From the NCBI GenBank assembly GCA_917880885.1, contig OU862928.1, forward strand, positions 37,436,962 through 37,500,961: 64,000 nt of DNA. Reading direction: 5' to 3'. This document shows positions 50,506 through 61,054 of this stretch, piece after piece. This DNA is from Limnephilus marmoratus (Eukaryota; Arthropoda; Insecta; Trichoptera; Limnephilidae). The translations under genes were made by a program, and so were the position numbers. Every line of letters starts with the position of its first letter. Position 1 is the stretch's first letter. The notes beneath the pieces were generated by a model. The model saw nothing but the letters and a program-made list of their open reading frames with translations. It was not told where the DNA came from and did not search any database.

Positions 50506-51515
50506 ATTGGTCTTGAAGAGACCCATGTTGTAGGAAGGAGGAAACACAGAGGCCGGCAAATCATTCCACAGCCGAGCTGTTGAACACAAGAACGAGTTGA
50601 AGAAACGACCCGTTCTCATGTGACAAATCTCAACCGTGTACAAATGTTGGGCACGCGTTTGGCGTGTTTCCCGACTATGCCGAAGGGATCAATGATGCTA
50701 GTTCCTCGGAGCATCTTCCATTGTAATACCGGTAGAACAAGGATAGCATTCCCACCCGACGCCTGTGCTCTAAAGATTGCAATCCGTCTGTTAAGATGGG
50801 AGAATCTATCAAACGGACCGCCCGTTTCTGCACAGAGTCGAGGGTATTTTTCAGGTATTTTGGAGCTCCAGACCAGAGATGGCTGCCAAATTCAACCGTG
50901 GGGCGTACTTGTGATTTGTACAAGGTTAGCAGTTGTGTACTATTAAAGTATCTGCGGGCCCTGTACAGTACGCCCAGTTTTTGGGAGGCTAGCTTTACTC
51001 TGGCTTCAATGGAGCCCCCATACCTGAGCTGGTCACTTAGGGTTACACCAAGCATATCAATGGAGGGCCTGTTCGGAAGATTGCTTCCGTTGAAAGAGAC
51101 TAGATTTTCATTTCGATCCCTTTTGGACGTAATCAGACAAGATTGGGTCTTTGAAACATTAAATTCAACGAGATTATTTTTACCCCAAGAGAAAACACTC
51201 TCGAGGTAGCCGTCCATTCTTTGCTTCAAAGCCCTACGAGCTGTTGGAGTTTGTGAGCCCTTTGGGGGCTTGTCAAACAAAAAGCTATCATGAACTGTGC
51301 TGTCATCCGCATAACAGTGAATTGGTGCACATGACAAAAGGTCGTTGATGTGCAACAAAAACAAAGTTGGAGACAGAACCGATCCCTGCGGGACGCCAGC
51401 ATTTATCGAGTGTGAGGAAGAGGTGAAACCATCGACTACCGTCTGAATTATCGCGCGTCGTTCGGCTGACTTCGGAAGAGTTCGTGGCTCGTGTGTCGCC
51501 CGCTATCATCAGCAA
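50505..51515 (-). pseudogene. LINE A reverse transcriptase, 5'-truncated
   Basis: From about 51515 down to a stop at 50675 one frame holds RT motifs in order: GVPQGSVLSPTLFLLHINDL (motif with PQGS), YADDS (catalytic box), WGKNNLVEFNVSKTQ, SIDMLGVTL, KLGVLYRARRYF, LLTLYKSQVRPTVEFGSHLW, and SVQKRAVRLIDSP. After SLIPSA a deletion of about 8 bp relative to the copy at 17.1 kb gives a stop; the downstream tail (STARLWNDLPASVFP) lies in another frame at 50510-50643. The endonuclease and the N-terminal half of the RT are missing. The clade is jockey/CR1-like, not certain. Confidence 0.88.
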
Positions 51516-51519
51516 AATA

Positions 51520-51821
51520 CTCAATTAATGAGGTCCTTCCTTTATAACGTTAATGTTGATTATTGACAATTTTTTGTTCCAAGAAGTAGTTAAAATGTTT
51601 GTTAATTTTTGTTAGCAGTGATAACAAAAAAATAATTTATTACTTTTTCACATACTTCAATTATTATTTTTTTTTATTTAATTTAACACGTGTAATAAAA
51701 GTATTGTGATTGTAAACGCAATTAAAATTAAATTACTCAATTAATGAGGTCCTTCGTTTATAATGTAGTGTTGATTATTGACAATTTTTTGTTTCAAGAA
51801 GTTGTTAATTTTTATTTGTTT
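51520..51821. repeat. About 215-bp direct repeat split by the gypsy insertion
   Basis: Unit 1 begins ACTCAATTAATGAGGTCCTT at about 51519; unit 2 begins with the same string at about 51735 and, after the gypsy element, continues at 55917-56045 (AGCAGAAATATAA, CATGCTTCAATCATTATTAT). The gypsy therefore landed in unit 2. Confidence 0.7.
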
Positions 51822-52055
51822 TGTAGCTACCTGCGCTGTGAGAAGTACTTACTTAAGAATTCAAATTCAAGCAATTCAAATTCCAATTCTTTTGAACAGC
51901 AAGCTGAAACAAATTGTACTGTTTATTTTTTTTAACTGTCACACTCCATATGTTGATAACATTGTGAAAATTTTAATGGCACATAAAAAAACTATCAACC
52001 GATGATTCTAGAGTTTTCTTTTAACTGTGTTTACGTAGCACGTTCAATTGCTACA
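51822..52055 (+). repeat. 5' LTR of the gypsy element
   Basis: 234 bp, starting TGTAGCTACC and ending TTGCTACA; 6-bp inverted ends TGTAGC/GCTACA. I find no difference from the 3' LTR. Confidence 0.95.
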
Positions 52056-52073
52056 TTGGTGACACCGACGTTC
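52056..52073 (+). promoter_or_regulatory. Primer binding site region
   Basis: TTGGTGACACCGACGTTC begins right after the LTR and has the TGGTGAC start common in insect gypsy elements. I could not assign the tRNA. Confidence 0.65.
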
Positions 52074-52206
52074 ACATTAGTGACCACGAAGTTTACATTT
52101 GTGAATCCGACAGTGAACACGACGCGTGCAAGTACGTCTACCGCGAGCACGTCGCGCACGAAATAAACTCTTCGGTGATAAATTTCGCGCACCAATCATC
52201 ATCATC

Positions 52207-52518
52207 ATGTCCCTCACGAGCGGTACATCCGAGGAAATGGGTAAACCCATCAATCAGCCACTACTAACACGGATGGAGCGGTTGATGCAGCCTCTCCAAC
52301 AAGAGCTCGCTACTTTGAGGCGCGAAGTTTCGACACTACGCTCTGGCCAGCATAGGAGGAGCGCCACCCCGCATCGTTGGAGCAATCGTTCCCGCAGTCG
52401 GTCCAGAGGTCGTCAGCCCGAGGGAACATGCTGGTACCACTGGAAGTATGGGACGAAGGCAAGCAAGTGCACCAAACCCTGCAACTTCCAGCAGGAAAAC
52501 GCGCGGGGCCCAAACTGA
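52207..52518 (+). CDS. Truncated gag (nucleocapsid-type) protein of the gypsy element
   Basis: 103 codons from [10 protein letters not shown] (a same-frame Met at 52126 would add 27 residues). A predicted coiled coil ([20 protein letters not shown]) is followed by an Arg/Ser-rich stretch ([12 protein letters not shown]) and a [18 protein letters not shown] cysteine/histidine motif, as at the C-terminus of some insect gypsy gags. The capsid domain, normally 200 or more residues upstream of that motif, is absent. The frame ends in TGA at 52516-52518, preceded by a possible slippery heptamer. This copy probably needs gag from another element. Confidence 0.75.
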   Translation: MSLTSGTSEEMGKPINQPLLTRMERLMQPLQQELATLRREVSTLRSGQHRRSATPHRWSNRSRSRSRGRQPEGTCWYHWKYGTKASKCTKPCNFQQENARGPN

Positions 52519-55500
52519 TGGCGACCAGCACCAGCCCCAACCAAGTCAGTCGCCTTTTTGTTACCGACAGGGTAACCCGTACCCAATTTCTTATAGACAC
52601 CGGCGCAGATCTCTGCGTTTTCCCACGACGCCTTGTCCAGGGACGCCCCACTAAAGCGACATACGAACTGGCAGCAGCAAATGGCAGCACAATCGCTACT
52701 TATGGCAGCCTAACGCTCAACCTGGATCTGGGATTGCGACGCGACTTTACTTGGAGCTTCGTCATTGCAGACGTCTCCAGGCCAATCATCGGGGCAGACT
52801 TTCTCGCCAAGTACGAGCTACTGGTGGATGTCCGAAATAAACGGCTGCTGGACCAGGTGACGAATTTGACCATCACGGGAAAACGAAGCGACAACAAGAT
52901 CGCTTCCATTAAGACGGTCACAGGAACGTCCCCGTATCATAAGCTTCTTCAACAGTTTCCTGACATCACTCGCCCTGACGGCGCCAGGAGGGAAGTTCGT
53001 CACGCAACACTGCACCATATTAACACCACGCCAGGACCTCCAACAGTCGAACGCCCACGACGCCTTGCTCCTGACAAGTTAAAACGCGCCAAGAAGGAGT
53101 TCGAGGCCATGGTCCGTCTCGGAATCGCTCGACCTTCCGAGAGCTCTTGGGCATCTCCCTTGCACATGGTACCCAAGAAGGACGACCAGTGGAGACCATG
53201 TGGCGATTATAGAAGATTGAACGCCAGAACTATTCCGGACAGATACCCCGTACGCCACATCCAAGATTTTGCACAGGCACTGAGCGGCACCAAGATCTTC
53301 TCAACGATTGATCTGGTGCGGGCATATAATCAAATCCCTGTGGCTCCCGAGGACATTCCGAAAACAGCAATCACTACGCCATTCGGACTCTTCGAATTTC
53401 CGGTGATGTCTTTCGGCCTCCGCAACGCAGCCCAGACCTTCCAACGCTTCATGGACGAGGTTACCAGAGGCTTAGATTTCTGTTACGCCTACATAGACGA
53501 CATCCTTATTGCCTCAACGTCAGAGGAAGAGCACCTAGCCCACCTCAAGATATTATTCCAGCGCCTGCAGGAATATGGTGTTGTCATCAACACCGCCAAA
53601 TGCCATTTCGGCCTGACTAAGGTCAAATTCCTAGGATACTCGGTGTCCGACGCTGGCACTTCACCCCTCCCAGATAAAGTGGAGGCCATCAACAACTACA
53701 GCCAACCAGCTTCCATCAAGGATCTCCGCCGTTTCCTGGGAGCAATAAATTTTTACAGAAGATTCATTCCCAACGCCGCGAGGACACAAGCTCCACTCAA
53801 TGACCTCCTAAAAGGGAACCAAAAAGGCAAACAACTCGTGTCTTGGACTGCCGAAACAGTAGAAGCTTTCAGCAAGTGCAAGGAAGCTCTGGCCCAGGCA
53901 ACCCTGCTCGTTCACCCGAAGTGCGACGCCCCACTCTCTATCGTCAGCGACGCGTCTGATACTACAGCCGGTGCCGCACTCCACCAATTCGTCGCAGGTC
54001 ACTGGGAGCCTCTAGCATTCTTTTCGAAGAAGTTTTCGGCAGCTGAAAAGAAATATGGCGCGTACGACAGAGAACTACTAGCCATCTATCTCGCTGTGAA
54101 ATACTTTCGCCACATGGTGGAAGGCAGGTCGTTCACCATATTTACAGACCATAAGCCTATCACGTTCGCCTTCCAACAAAAAGCAGACAAATGCTCACCA
54201 AGGCAATTCCGCCATCTGGACTATATCAGCCAGTTCACAACTGACATCCGACACGTCTCCGGAAAAGACAACATCGTCGCGGATGCTCTCTCCAGGGTCG
54301 AGACGATAGATACTCCTCTGGACTACGCAGCGCTGGCAGCTGACCAGATGTGCGACCCTGAACTGGAACAACACTTGCAAGGAAGTTCTAGCCTACAACT
54401 TAAAAAGATTAATATTCCGGGTACTGACGCGCATCTCTACTGTGACGTCTCAACTACCATAGCCAGACCCTTCGTCACGAAGAAGTTCAGACCTGCGGCA
54501 TTCAATGCGGTCCATCAGCTGGCTCACCCTGGAATTAAGGCCACAGTTAAGCTCATAACTCAACGTTATGTCTGGCCGGCCATTAAAGCTGAGACTATTA
54601 AGCTCGCACGCAATTGCCTTCAATGCCAACGAAGCAAGATTACACGGCACGTGTCAGCACCCCTGGGAGCCTTTCCCAGACCCTCCGCTAGATTCGAGCA
54701 CGTCCACATCGACATAATCGTCATGCCTTCTTCAGAAGGATGCCGATACTGTCTCACGTGCGTAGACAGATTCACGAGATGGCCAGAGGCATTCCCGATC
54801 CCAGACCAAGAGGCTGAAACAGTGGCGCGTGCTTTCTACAAGGGCTGGATAACAAGATTCGGCACTCCACTCCGCATTACTACGGACCAAGGGAGACAAT
54901 TTGAGTCGAGGCTGTTCAGGCAGTTGAATTTCCTGGCAGGCACGACGCAAATCCATACAACTGCATACCACCCCGCAGCAAATGGCATGGTGGAACGATT
55001 TCATCGTCAACTGAAAGCATCGATCAAGTGCCATCAGAATAACCATTGGACGGAAACACTTCCCACCGTACTCATGGGAATCAGAGCAGCTTGGAGAGAT
55101 GACCTCGCGACAACCTCAGCCGAGCTAGTATACGGCGAGCCGCTCCGCTTACCCGGCGAATTTCTATGTACAGCACGACCTAATGTTAACGACGACACCG
55201 GAAGCTTCCTCAAGGAACTACGGAAACATTTCAACGAGCTGAGACCAGTTGAAGGTACCCGCCATGGTTATGGACATCGTTTCGTCTTCCAAAATCTTCC
55301 CACAGCTTCTCACGTCTTTCTGAGGGACGACACAGTCAAGAGCCCGCTTCAACAACCCTACAGCGGCCCTCATAAAGTCGTTCGTCGGCACGAACGAACA
55401 TATACCATACTGGTAAAAGGGAAGGAAATCACCGTGAGCATCGACCGCCTCAAACCAGCATACGTTGCTCAAGATCTTGAGAGTTTCACATCACACTCGC

Positions 55501-55631
55501 AAACAGCATCAGAGTCACCAGCCGCCACATCACAACCAACCCTTCCGTTGTTCGATGGCAGTAAGGATCGGACACACACAACCACTCGTTCTGGAAGGCG
55601 GGTTCGATTTCCCGATCACCTCGGTATCTGA
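52377..55631 (+). CDS. Pol polyprotein of the gypsy element (protease, RT, RNase H, integrase)
   Basis: 1084 codons open without interruption, in the -1 frame relative to gag; translation probably enters by frameshift near 52509. Domains by approximate residue: protease FLIDTGADL (74); RT with [10 protein letters not shown] and the catalytic YIDD (372); RNase H SDASD (524), followed by [20 protein letters not shown] and TDHKP; integrase zinc-binding H-H-C-C (HQLAHPG to CLQCQ, 712-745); DDE catalytic residues in HIDII (777), TTDQG (837) and MVERFHRQ (872); then a GPY/F-type module ([12 protein letters not shown]). All key catalytic residues are present. No env. Being intact and flanked by matching LTRs, it may be recently active. 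Confidence 0.95.
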   Translation: MEQSFPQSVQRSSARGNMLVPLEVWDEGKQVHQTLQLPAGKRAGPKLMATSTSPNQVSRLFVTDRVTRTQFLIDTGADLCVFPRRLVQGRPTKATYELAAANGSTIATYGSLTLNLDLGLRRDFTWSFVIADVSRPIIGADFLAKYELLVDVRNKRLLDQVTNLTITGKRSDNKIASIKTVTGTSPYHKLLQQFPDITRPDGARREVRHATLHHINTTPGPPTVERPRRLAPDKLKRAKKEFEAMVRLGIARPSESSWASPLHMVPKKDDQWRPCGDYRRLNARTIPDRYPVRHIQDFAQALSGTKIFSTIDLVRAYNQIPVAPEDIPKTAITTPFGLFEFPVMSFGLRNAAQTFQRFMDEVTRGLDFCYAYIDDILIASTSEEEHLAHLKILFQRLQEYGVVINTAKCHFGLTKVKFLGYSVSDAGTSPLPDKVEAINNYSQPASIKDLRRFLGAINFYRRFIPNAARTQAPLNDLLKGNQKGKQLVSWTAETVEAFSKCKEALAQATLLVHPKCDAPLSIVSDASDTTAGAALHQFVAGHWEPLAFFSKKFSAAEKKYGAYDRELLAIYLAVKYFRHMVEGRSFTIFTDHKPITFAFQQKADKCSPRQFRHLDYISQFTTDIRHVSGKDNIVADALSRVETIDTPLDYAALAADQMCDPELEQHLQGSSSLQLKKINIPGTDAHLYCDVSTTIARPFVTKKFRPAAFNAVHQLAHPGIKATVKLITQRYVWPAIKAETIKLARNCLQCQRSKITRHVSAPLGAFPRPSARFEHVHIDIIVMPSSEGCRYCLTCVDRFTRWPEAFPIPDQEAETVARAFYKGWITRFGTPLRITTDQGRQFESRLFRQLNFLAGTTQIHTTAYHPAANGMVERFHRQLKASIKCHQNNHWTETLPTVLMGIRAAWRDDLATTSAELVYGEPLRLPGEFLCTARPNVNDDTGSFLKELRKHFNELRPVEGTRHGYGHRFVFQNLPTASHVFLRDDTVKSPLQQPYSGPHKVVRRHERTYTILVKGKEITVSIDRLKPAYVAQDLESFTSHSQTASESPAATSQPTLPLFDGSKDRTHTTTRSGRRVRFPDHLGI
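52509..52554 (+). promoter_or_regulatory. Candidate -1 ribosomal frameshift site between gag and pol
   Basis: CCCAAAC (52509-52515) is in the phase C CCA AAC of the gag frame, immediately before the gag TGA. After 4 nt, GGCGAC (52520-52525) can pair with GTCGCC (52549-52554). A -1 slip would continue in the pol frame. CCC heptamers are less common than AAA, GGG or TTT ones. Confidence 0.6.
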
Positions 55632-55669
55632 CTATTCCTCTTTCCACCGCAGCCATGTCTGCGTTGTCT

Positions 55670-55679
55670 GGGGAGGGAG
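55670..55679 (+). promoter_or_regulatory. Polypurine tract
   Basis: GGGGAGGGAG just before the 3' LTR (55683), the expected primer for plus-strand DNA synthesis. Confidence 0.8.
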
Positions 55680-55682
55680 TAC

Positions 55683-55916
55683 TGTAGCTACCTGCGCTGT
55701 GAGAAGTACTTACTTAAGAATTCAAATTCAAGCAATTCAAATTCCAATTCTTTTGAACAGCAAGCTGAAACAAATTGTACTGTTTATTTTTTTTAACTGT
55801 CACACTCCATATGTTGATAACATTGTGAAAATTTTAATGGCACATAAAAAAACTATCAACCGATGATTCTAGAGTTTTCTTTTAACTGTGTTTACGTAGC
55901 ACGTTCAATTGCTACA
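55683..55916 (+). repeat. 3' LTR of the gypsy element
   Basis: 234 bp, same as the 5' LTR by eye, followed by the GTTT duplication. Confidence 0.95.
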
Positions 55917-56144
55917 GTTTTATAGCAGAAATATAATTTTTTTACATGCTTCAATCATTATTATTTTTTATTTCATTTAACACATGTTAAGTGTAAAAAA
56001 TACGCCAAATTTCAGTAAACAATTGCTTTTTAACGTGTCTGAAAAAGGTTCGGTTTCGGTTTCGGCCGAAACTGAGACAGGTTTGTTTCGGTAGAACAGG
56101 GGGTTTCGGTTTCAGTAGAAAATCCTGCTTCGGTCGGACACTCC

Positions 56145-56438
56145 GGTAACCTTTATTGGATAACCAACACCTCTGCCATAGGTCACCCCAAGTGGTTTGC
56201 TACGTTTGGTGATTTAGCAGGGGTGCCCGGGTTCATGGGGTGAGGTTTGTCCAGGTCTTGGAGGCTGATGACCAGGACACACTGAACCCCAGATTCCTAC
56301 CCACCCCTTAAACCCTTTTCCTTCCCAGAACTCTCCCCTCCTTCCTTTCCTTAAAAAACGCTCTACACAGCATCCCCAAAGATGACATAGGCCCTGAGAG
56401 AATGTTTTTTCCTCAGGGCCTCCTGTGCGGAGCTCATT
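56145..56438 (+). repeat. Hairpin SINE (family A), plus strand, internally deleted
   Basis: GGTAACCTTTATTGGATAAC to CCTCAGGGCCTCCTGTGCGG, with the same internal deletion as 28757-29078 (GGAGGCTGATGACCAGGACA), so this is a subfamily or duplicated copy. Confidence 0.85.
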
Positions 56439-56439
56439 T

Positions 56440-56910
56440 GGGAGACGGGTACGGATACCGCCGCCCCGGGAACCATTTATTGGACAATCAACACTCCTGC
56501 CACAGGTCACCCCAAGTGGTTCGCTACGTTTGGTGACTTAGCAGGGGTGCCCGGGTTCATGGGATGAGGTTTGTCTAGTCTGAGGTCTTGGTGGCGGATA
56601 CGTTTGCCCAACCACTGCCTGGCGGGCTAGATCGGAAGAGACTGATTGAGGGAGGCCTTTTGACCTCTCCAGCCGGATTCTCCCGACCCTTCGCCTTGCA
56701 CCGCAGTGTGAGGAATAGATTCATAGGTCCGTCACTCCTGGCCACACTGACCCCCAGATTCCTACCCACCCCTCATACCTTTTTCCTTTACATATCTTCT
56801 TCTCCTTCCTTTCCCTTAAAAAACCCTCCACACAGCATCCTCAAAGATGACATAGGCCCTGAGAGAAAAAAAAAATCCTCAGGGCCTCCTGTGTGGAGCT
56901 CATGTTAAAA
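56440..56910 (+). repeat. Hairpin SINE (family A), full length, plus strand
   Basis: About 470 bp from TTTGGGAGACGGGTACGGAT to CCTGAGAGAAAAAAAAAATC / CTCAGGGCC, then TGTGGAGCTCATGTTAAAAA. In tandem with the preceding copy. Confidence 0.88.
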
Positions 56911-56911
56911 A

Positions 56912-57300
56912 AAATTGGCTTTTGTATAGAGTAATTTAGTATTGAGATAGTAAATGATTGAGATTGTAATTATGAAATTACCTTTGCTTGTTTTGCTTGT
57001 TACCAAAGTAACATTTGTTTTCTTTCAAATTTGTATGGAAATCACTTTTAGATTTCTTCTTTATTCTACGGTCAGACAAAAAACTAAATCCCCACGGGAA
57101 AGATAACAATTTTCCACTGATTTTAAAAATTAATTGTTTCTTGAATGTTATGAAACCCGTGCGGCCATTAAAAACCTTTTTACGACTCCAACAATAAATA
57201 ATTGATGTTTACTTATTTCCACTGAATGGAAAATATCTGAAAGTGCGATCCATACCTAAATTAAACCAAACTGATGTCGTCAATTTAAAAAAGGCCCCTT
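56912..57300. other. No recognised feature
   Basis: AT-rich; nothing supported. Confidence 0.4.
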
Positions 57301-58560
57301 GAATCCTAGATCTAGCTGGAGAATGCTAGCGATGTACGGATTCCTCACCAAACAAAATACGTACAAATGCTGTAACCAATTCAGAAAAAAATCCTCGGTT
57401 ATTAATATCTTCTTCGCCTCGTATTTGAAATCCAGAAAACAATATGTGTTAATGACTATGAATCTAAGCCATTCCCAGCATTATCGGGTGTCCCTCACGG
57501 GTCAAATCTTGGTCCTCTGTTATACCTCATACTTTACGCGACATTCAGGGCTGCGTAAAATTTGGTAGATGCCTCTATTCACGGATGACCTCTAACTTCT
57601 AATGGAAATAATCGCTTACCAATCTGACCTTGATGTTGTTAAACAAGTTTTATTATTTAAAAAATGTCTAACAATGACCTATACCTATACCCTCTCACAG
57701 AAGCCCATGGTTTTTGAGTACAGCATAAAAGAGCAAATATTATACCGAGTTAAGATCTCGGTATCATCTTTGATCCCAACTAGCGTCCCGGGACCACATA
57801 TGGCTCACTCCAGTTTGATACAAACTCCTGGGATTTATCACCAGAACACCTAACAGTTTAAAGACGCAAATGCAATGATAGTAATGTTCGATGGCATTAT
57901 AAGAAATAACCTAGAATATGCTAGTGGTTTATGGATTTCGCACCAAACCAAATTTTTAAATTGCTGGAACAAATCAATTAAAATCAGAGTGTGTAATTTA
58001 CACGCGGTAGAAGTGAAACTAGAAAGTCGCTAGATGTCGCTTTCTTTTCTTTTGCTTGTTTCTTTTAAAGTGATTTGAAGATTGGATAAAAAAAATTAAA
58101 ATGGTTTTTTTATTTCGTAAGATTCGAACCTCCGTTCGCTTGATGTCTGTCTCTGAGACTTGTCAGGCGTCTTGCTTACTGCGCTATGGGAGGTACGCGC
58201 TGAGGTGCGAATTTACCACATTGTATTAGAACCGAGTATTTGTGTAGAACTGAGTTGTGACGCATTTCCGTTTCATCCAAATTTCAAATCACTAACGGCG
58301 CTAAAGAAGTTTCACTTCAAAATCCTCAAGTATATATATGAGGACGCATGGAACTTATCCGAGATTCATACACCGTAATATGAACTTACTTGAGGCAACG
58401 AATAGATTTAGCCTGGAAACCAGACACTGTGCCAATCTTGCAATACGTTTTAAAGTAGTGCATAACTGACATAACTCTATTGAAAGTCGATAAGTTTTGG
58501 AATGCTAAGGCTTATACGTGACTGAAAACTTCATCCGTGGTCGTCACTACGACTTGTTAA
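57300..58560 (+). pseudogene. Decayed jockey-like LINE C reverse transcriptase, split by a family B repeat
   Basis: Across several frames: SYLKSRKQYV, GVPHGSNLGPLLYLILYA (57487-57545), LFTDDL (position of the YADD box, 57570-57587), YQSDLDVVKQ, MTYTYTLSQKPMVFEYSI, GFITRTPNS, and NNLEYASGLWISHQT (up to about 57950). After the insertion at 57988-58322 a tail NLLEATNRFSLETRHCANLA continues to about 58480. Stops and frameshifts throughout; the catalytic box is altered (TDDL). Confidence 0.75.
57988..58322 (+). repeat. tRNA-derived repeat (family B), copy 3
   Basis: GAGTGTGTAATTTACACGCG to AAAGAAGTTTCACTTC. The minus strand holds a clear tRNA-like core: AGCGCAGTAAGC (A box) and GGAGGTTCGAATC (B box). 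Confidence 0.75.
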
Positions 58561-58561
58561 A

Positions 58562-59276
58562 GATACCACACGGTAGAGCAGATGCTCTAGCATAGCATAG
58601 CATGACAAGAGGAATGGTACTGTTGAATGAAATTTATAAAACAGCAGATACATTTAATCCCCCTTCAAATAATTTTAAAACTTCATTGTGTCTATTTTCC
58701 CAAATGTTACGTGATTAATCGGCCGTACAAGAAATAAAATAAATACATAAAGAGATTGCACGAGGGTTTCAAAGGGTTGTTCGAGCCGTCAGTTGTGAGT
58801 AAGGAAAATTTGCCTTCCTAACAACAAGACTTTACTTCCTGGACAAGCCTACAAAACTCTTATGTGGGTTTATAGCTTCAGTTATTATTTCAGTAAAAAC
58901 CGCACTGTACGAGTTAACTGACAAAAATATTGGTTTAAAACGATCTATTTTCGTTTTCCGAAAATATGGGATCTTGGTAAATATTTTTGTTATTATTTTT
59001 CATGAATAATTAGTAACTAAAGATGGTATGTATGCGGGTTCCTACCTAATTAAACATCTGGTTAAACATCCGTTAGTTATTGTGTTTTGGGTGTTTTTGT
59101 TTGGTAGGCATTAAGTTTTATTAGCCTAGGAACACTGAAAAGATTAACAGATATAAGTGTGCTGTGGACGTGTCTATGTTCTAGAAATAAGCTCAAATTT
59201 ACCTTACTTGTGCTGAAATTGATGAAACATTTTCAAATATCGGAGTTCTTTCTTGAATACATCATAATCATTACAT
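58562..59276. other. No recognised feature
   Basis: AT-rich; no supported gene. Confidence 0.4.
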
Positions 59277-59277
59277 A

Positions 59278-59792
59278 GTATAAAATGAAGTCGCTCAAAA
59301 TGTATGTGCGCGTTAATCTTTTAAACTACCTACGCAACGGATTTTCATACGGTTTTCACCAATAGATAGAGTGATTGAAGAGGAATGTTTATATGTATAA
59401 TACATGTAAATTATATTAGAGAAAAGCTTAGAAATTCAAAGAAAACATATTTTTGTGCGATTTAAAACGGCTGGCGGGCCGTACTATAGTCACTTTTGAA
59501 ATTCGTTCTACGGAAGAAATTGGAAAATAGATGTCCTAGAGTAAGTAGGTATTTGATTTTCCCTTTTCAAATATCCAGTGTTGCATTGCAAGCATTGTAT
59601 AATTAGTGGCGAGTTAATTAGTTTATATGTATAATACATGCTTATTATAGTAGAGAAAAGCCGATAAATTTAAATATTCAATTCAGGCAGCGGGCAGCGG
59701 GCAGCTGGCAAGCGGGTGGTGTGGATTTTATAAAGATTGGTTAATGGTGTTGTGTTTCGTTAGCCACAGCAACGTGTGGCCGGGTCTGCTAG
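59278..59792 (+). mobile_element. Helitron-like or unclassified nonautonomous element
   Basis: Starts near AGTATAAAATGAAGTCGCTC with TTTAAACTACCTACGCAACG and ends CGTGTGGCCGGGTCTGCTAG-T, the sequence style of a widespread insect nonautonomous repeat. The CTAGT end fits Helitrons. The string TATAATACATG-TTAT recurs internally (59395, 59632). No gene. Confidence 0.5.
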
Positions 59793-59799
59793 TAAATTA

Positions 59800-60294
59800 T
59801 AATAGCTTTATTGGCCCGTCTGAGACATAGAAGACAAATGGCCTCATGTAAAATTAGCGCCAACCGTTTTCTTTAAAATCGATGTAGATCACACCTCTAG
59901 GAACTACCTGTTCGTTGCCTAGGAACTAGATAGTAATTCAGTCGAGTTAATTACAAAAATCGTGAGTTTCTAGGTAATTATTTTTGTTTGCTAATTCATG
60001 ATGCTACGATTTCGATTAATTATAGATTAATGCTATAAATCCGGAATAAATACCCAAATCTGTAATACAATTGAAGATTTACTCCATAAATCTGTAGCTT
60101 TGATTTTTATAAAAATCTACAGTACCTAATATTCAGAAACTGATGAAATTTTGCTCACTTGACCTTCAAAACAATAAGAAGTCACTGTCTCCATCATATT
60201 CTCCGTGAATATTTTCTTCTAATAAGTTGGTAAAAAAATCTTAAAAATCGGTCCATTTTTAGATGAAAAAATGGGGAATGCAAAACCTCGATTT
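59800..60294. other. No recognised feature
   Basis: AT-rich; nothing supported. Confidence 0.4.
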
Positions 60295-60815
60295 TTAAAC
60301 GACTTCGAAAAGGAGGAGGTTCTCAATTCGACTGTATTTTTTTTTTATTTTTTTTTTATGTTTGTTACCTCAGAACTTTCGACTGAGTGAACCGATATTG
60401 ATGATTCTTTTTTTATTTGAAAGCTGGTGCTTCCCGTGTGGTCCCATTTTAATTTGGTCCAGTTCTGACAATGGCATCCATGAGAAAATCATATAAGTCT
60501 TAAATTTGCATCAAGTATGTGCGCGACAAATGGACGAATAACTCAATATCACGCCAACCGATTTCGATGATTCTTTTTTTATTGGAAAGGATGTACTTCA
60601 AGGGTAGTTTAATGAGAGTTTGGTTAGGTTCTGATAATGATATCCATGACAAAGTAACGGAACTCTCCAATTCTGAAGAACAAATAACGATACTCGGCCG
60701 ACTCTTAATCGAATTAGTTAGTGTACTTCAGATTCACTAAAAATCAAAAAATAAACAAAAATTTTAACAAAACAAAAAACGACTTCAAAAAATGCACTAA
60801 AAAGTAAAAAATAAT
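60295..60815 (+). repeat. Dispersed insect repeat of the GAGGAGGTTCTCAATTCG type
   Basis: Two related halves each hold CCGATTTCGATGATTCTTTT-like text (60398, 60560), the first after AAAAGGAGGAGGTTCTCAAT. This repeat type is widespread in insects; the family is not assigned. Confidence 0.5.
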
Positions 60816-60820
60816 TTCGT

Positions 60821-61033
60821 ATTCTTCTACAACTTTATAATCAACTTACCTTTTCTACTCATCAATATGTAGGTACGATTGTTATTTTTGGAGTCGGTGT
60901 CAACCAAGGTACCCGCGGCCCGGCGTGTTCACTTGACAGCTCCTCTCCCGCCGACACCGACTCCAAAAATAACAATCGTACCTACATATTGATGAGTAGA
61001 AAAGGTAAGTTGATTATAAAGTTGTAGAAGAAT
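60821..61033. repeat. Perfect 81-bp inverted repeat
   Basis: 60821-60901 and 60953-61033 are exact reverse complements with a 51-bp GC-rich loop (ACCCGCGGCCCGGCG). The outer end of the arm (AACTTTATAATCAACTTAC) is repeated once more at 61034-61052, outside the right arm. Confidence 0.92.
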
Positions 61034-61054
61034 AACTTTATAATCAACTTACTT

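Larger units (their letters stand above)
51822..55916 (+). mobile_element. Ty3/gypsy LTR retrotransposon, young insertion
   Basis: 4095 bp. Identical-looking 234-bp LTRs (TGTAGC...GCTACA) are flanked by a 4-bp duplication GTTT (51818-51821 and 55917-55920). Primer-binding-like TTGGTGACACCGACG follows the 5' LTR and a purine tract precedes the 3' LTR. Contains a short gag and a complete pol (protease, RT, RNase H, integrase); no env-like frame. Length is below the usual 5 kb or more because gag is short. Confidence 0.95.
50277..56140. mobile_element. TTCGG-rich element ends framing a nested block (hAT-like, tentative)
   Basis: 50277-50372 (AGTGACCGACCGAAGGTTCG, then repeated GTTTCGGCA) and 56045-56138 (GTTTCGGTAGAACAGGG, ending TTCGGTCGGACACT) carry inverted ends AGTGACCGACCGAAG / CTTCGGTCGGACACT (one mismatch) and TTTCGG repeats typical of a known nonautonomous insect DNA-transposon type. 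Between them lie a SINE tail, LINE A, a 215-bp direct repeat and the gypsy element. They may be the two ends of one element opened by later insertions. Confidence 0.5.

Noticed and set aside
51303..51524. 73-codon minus-strand frame upstream of the LINE A RT
   Set aside because: It is an alternative frame of the same RT region; the real frame contains GVPQGSVLSP.
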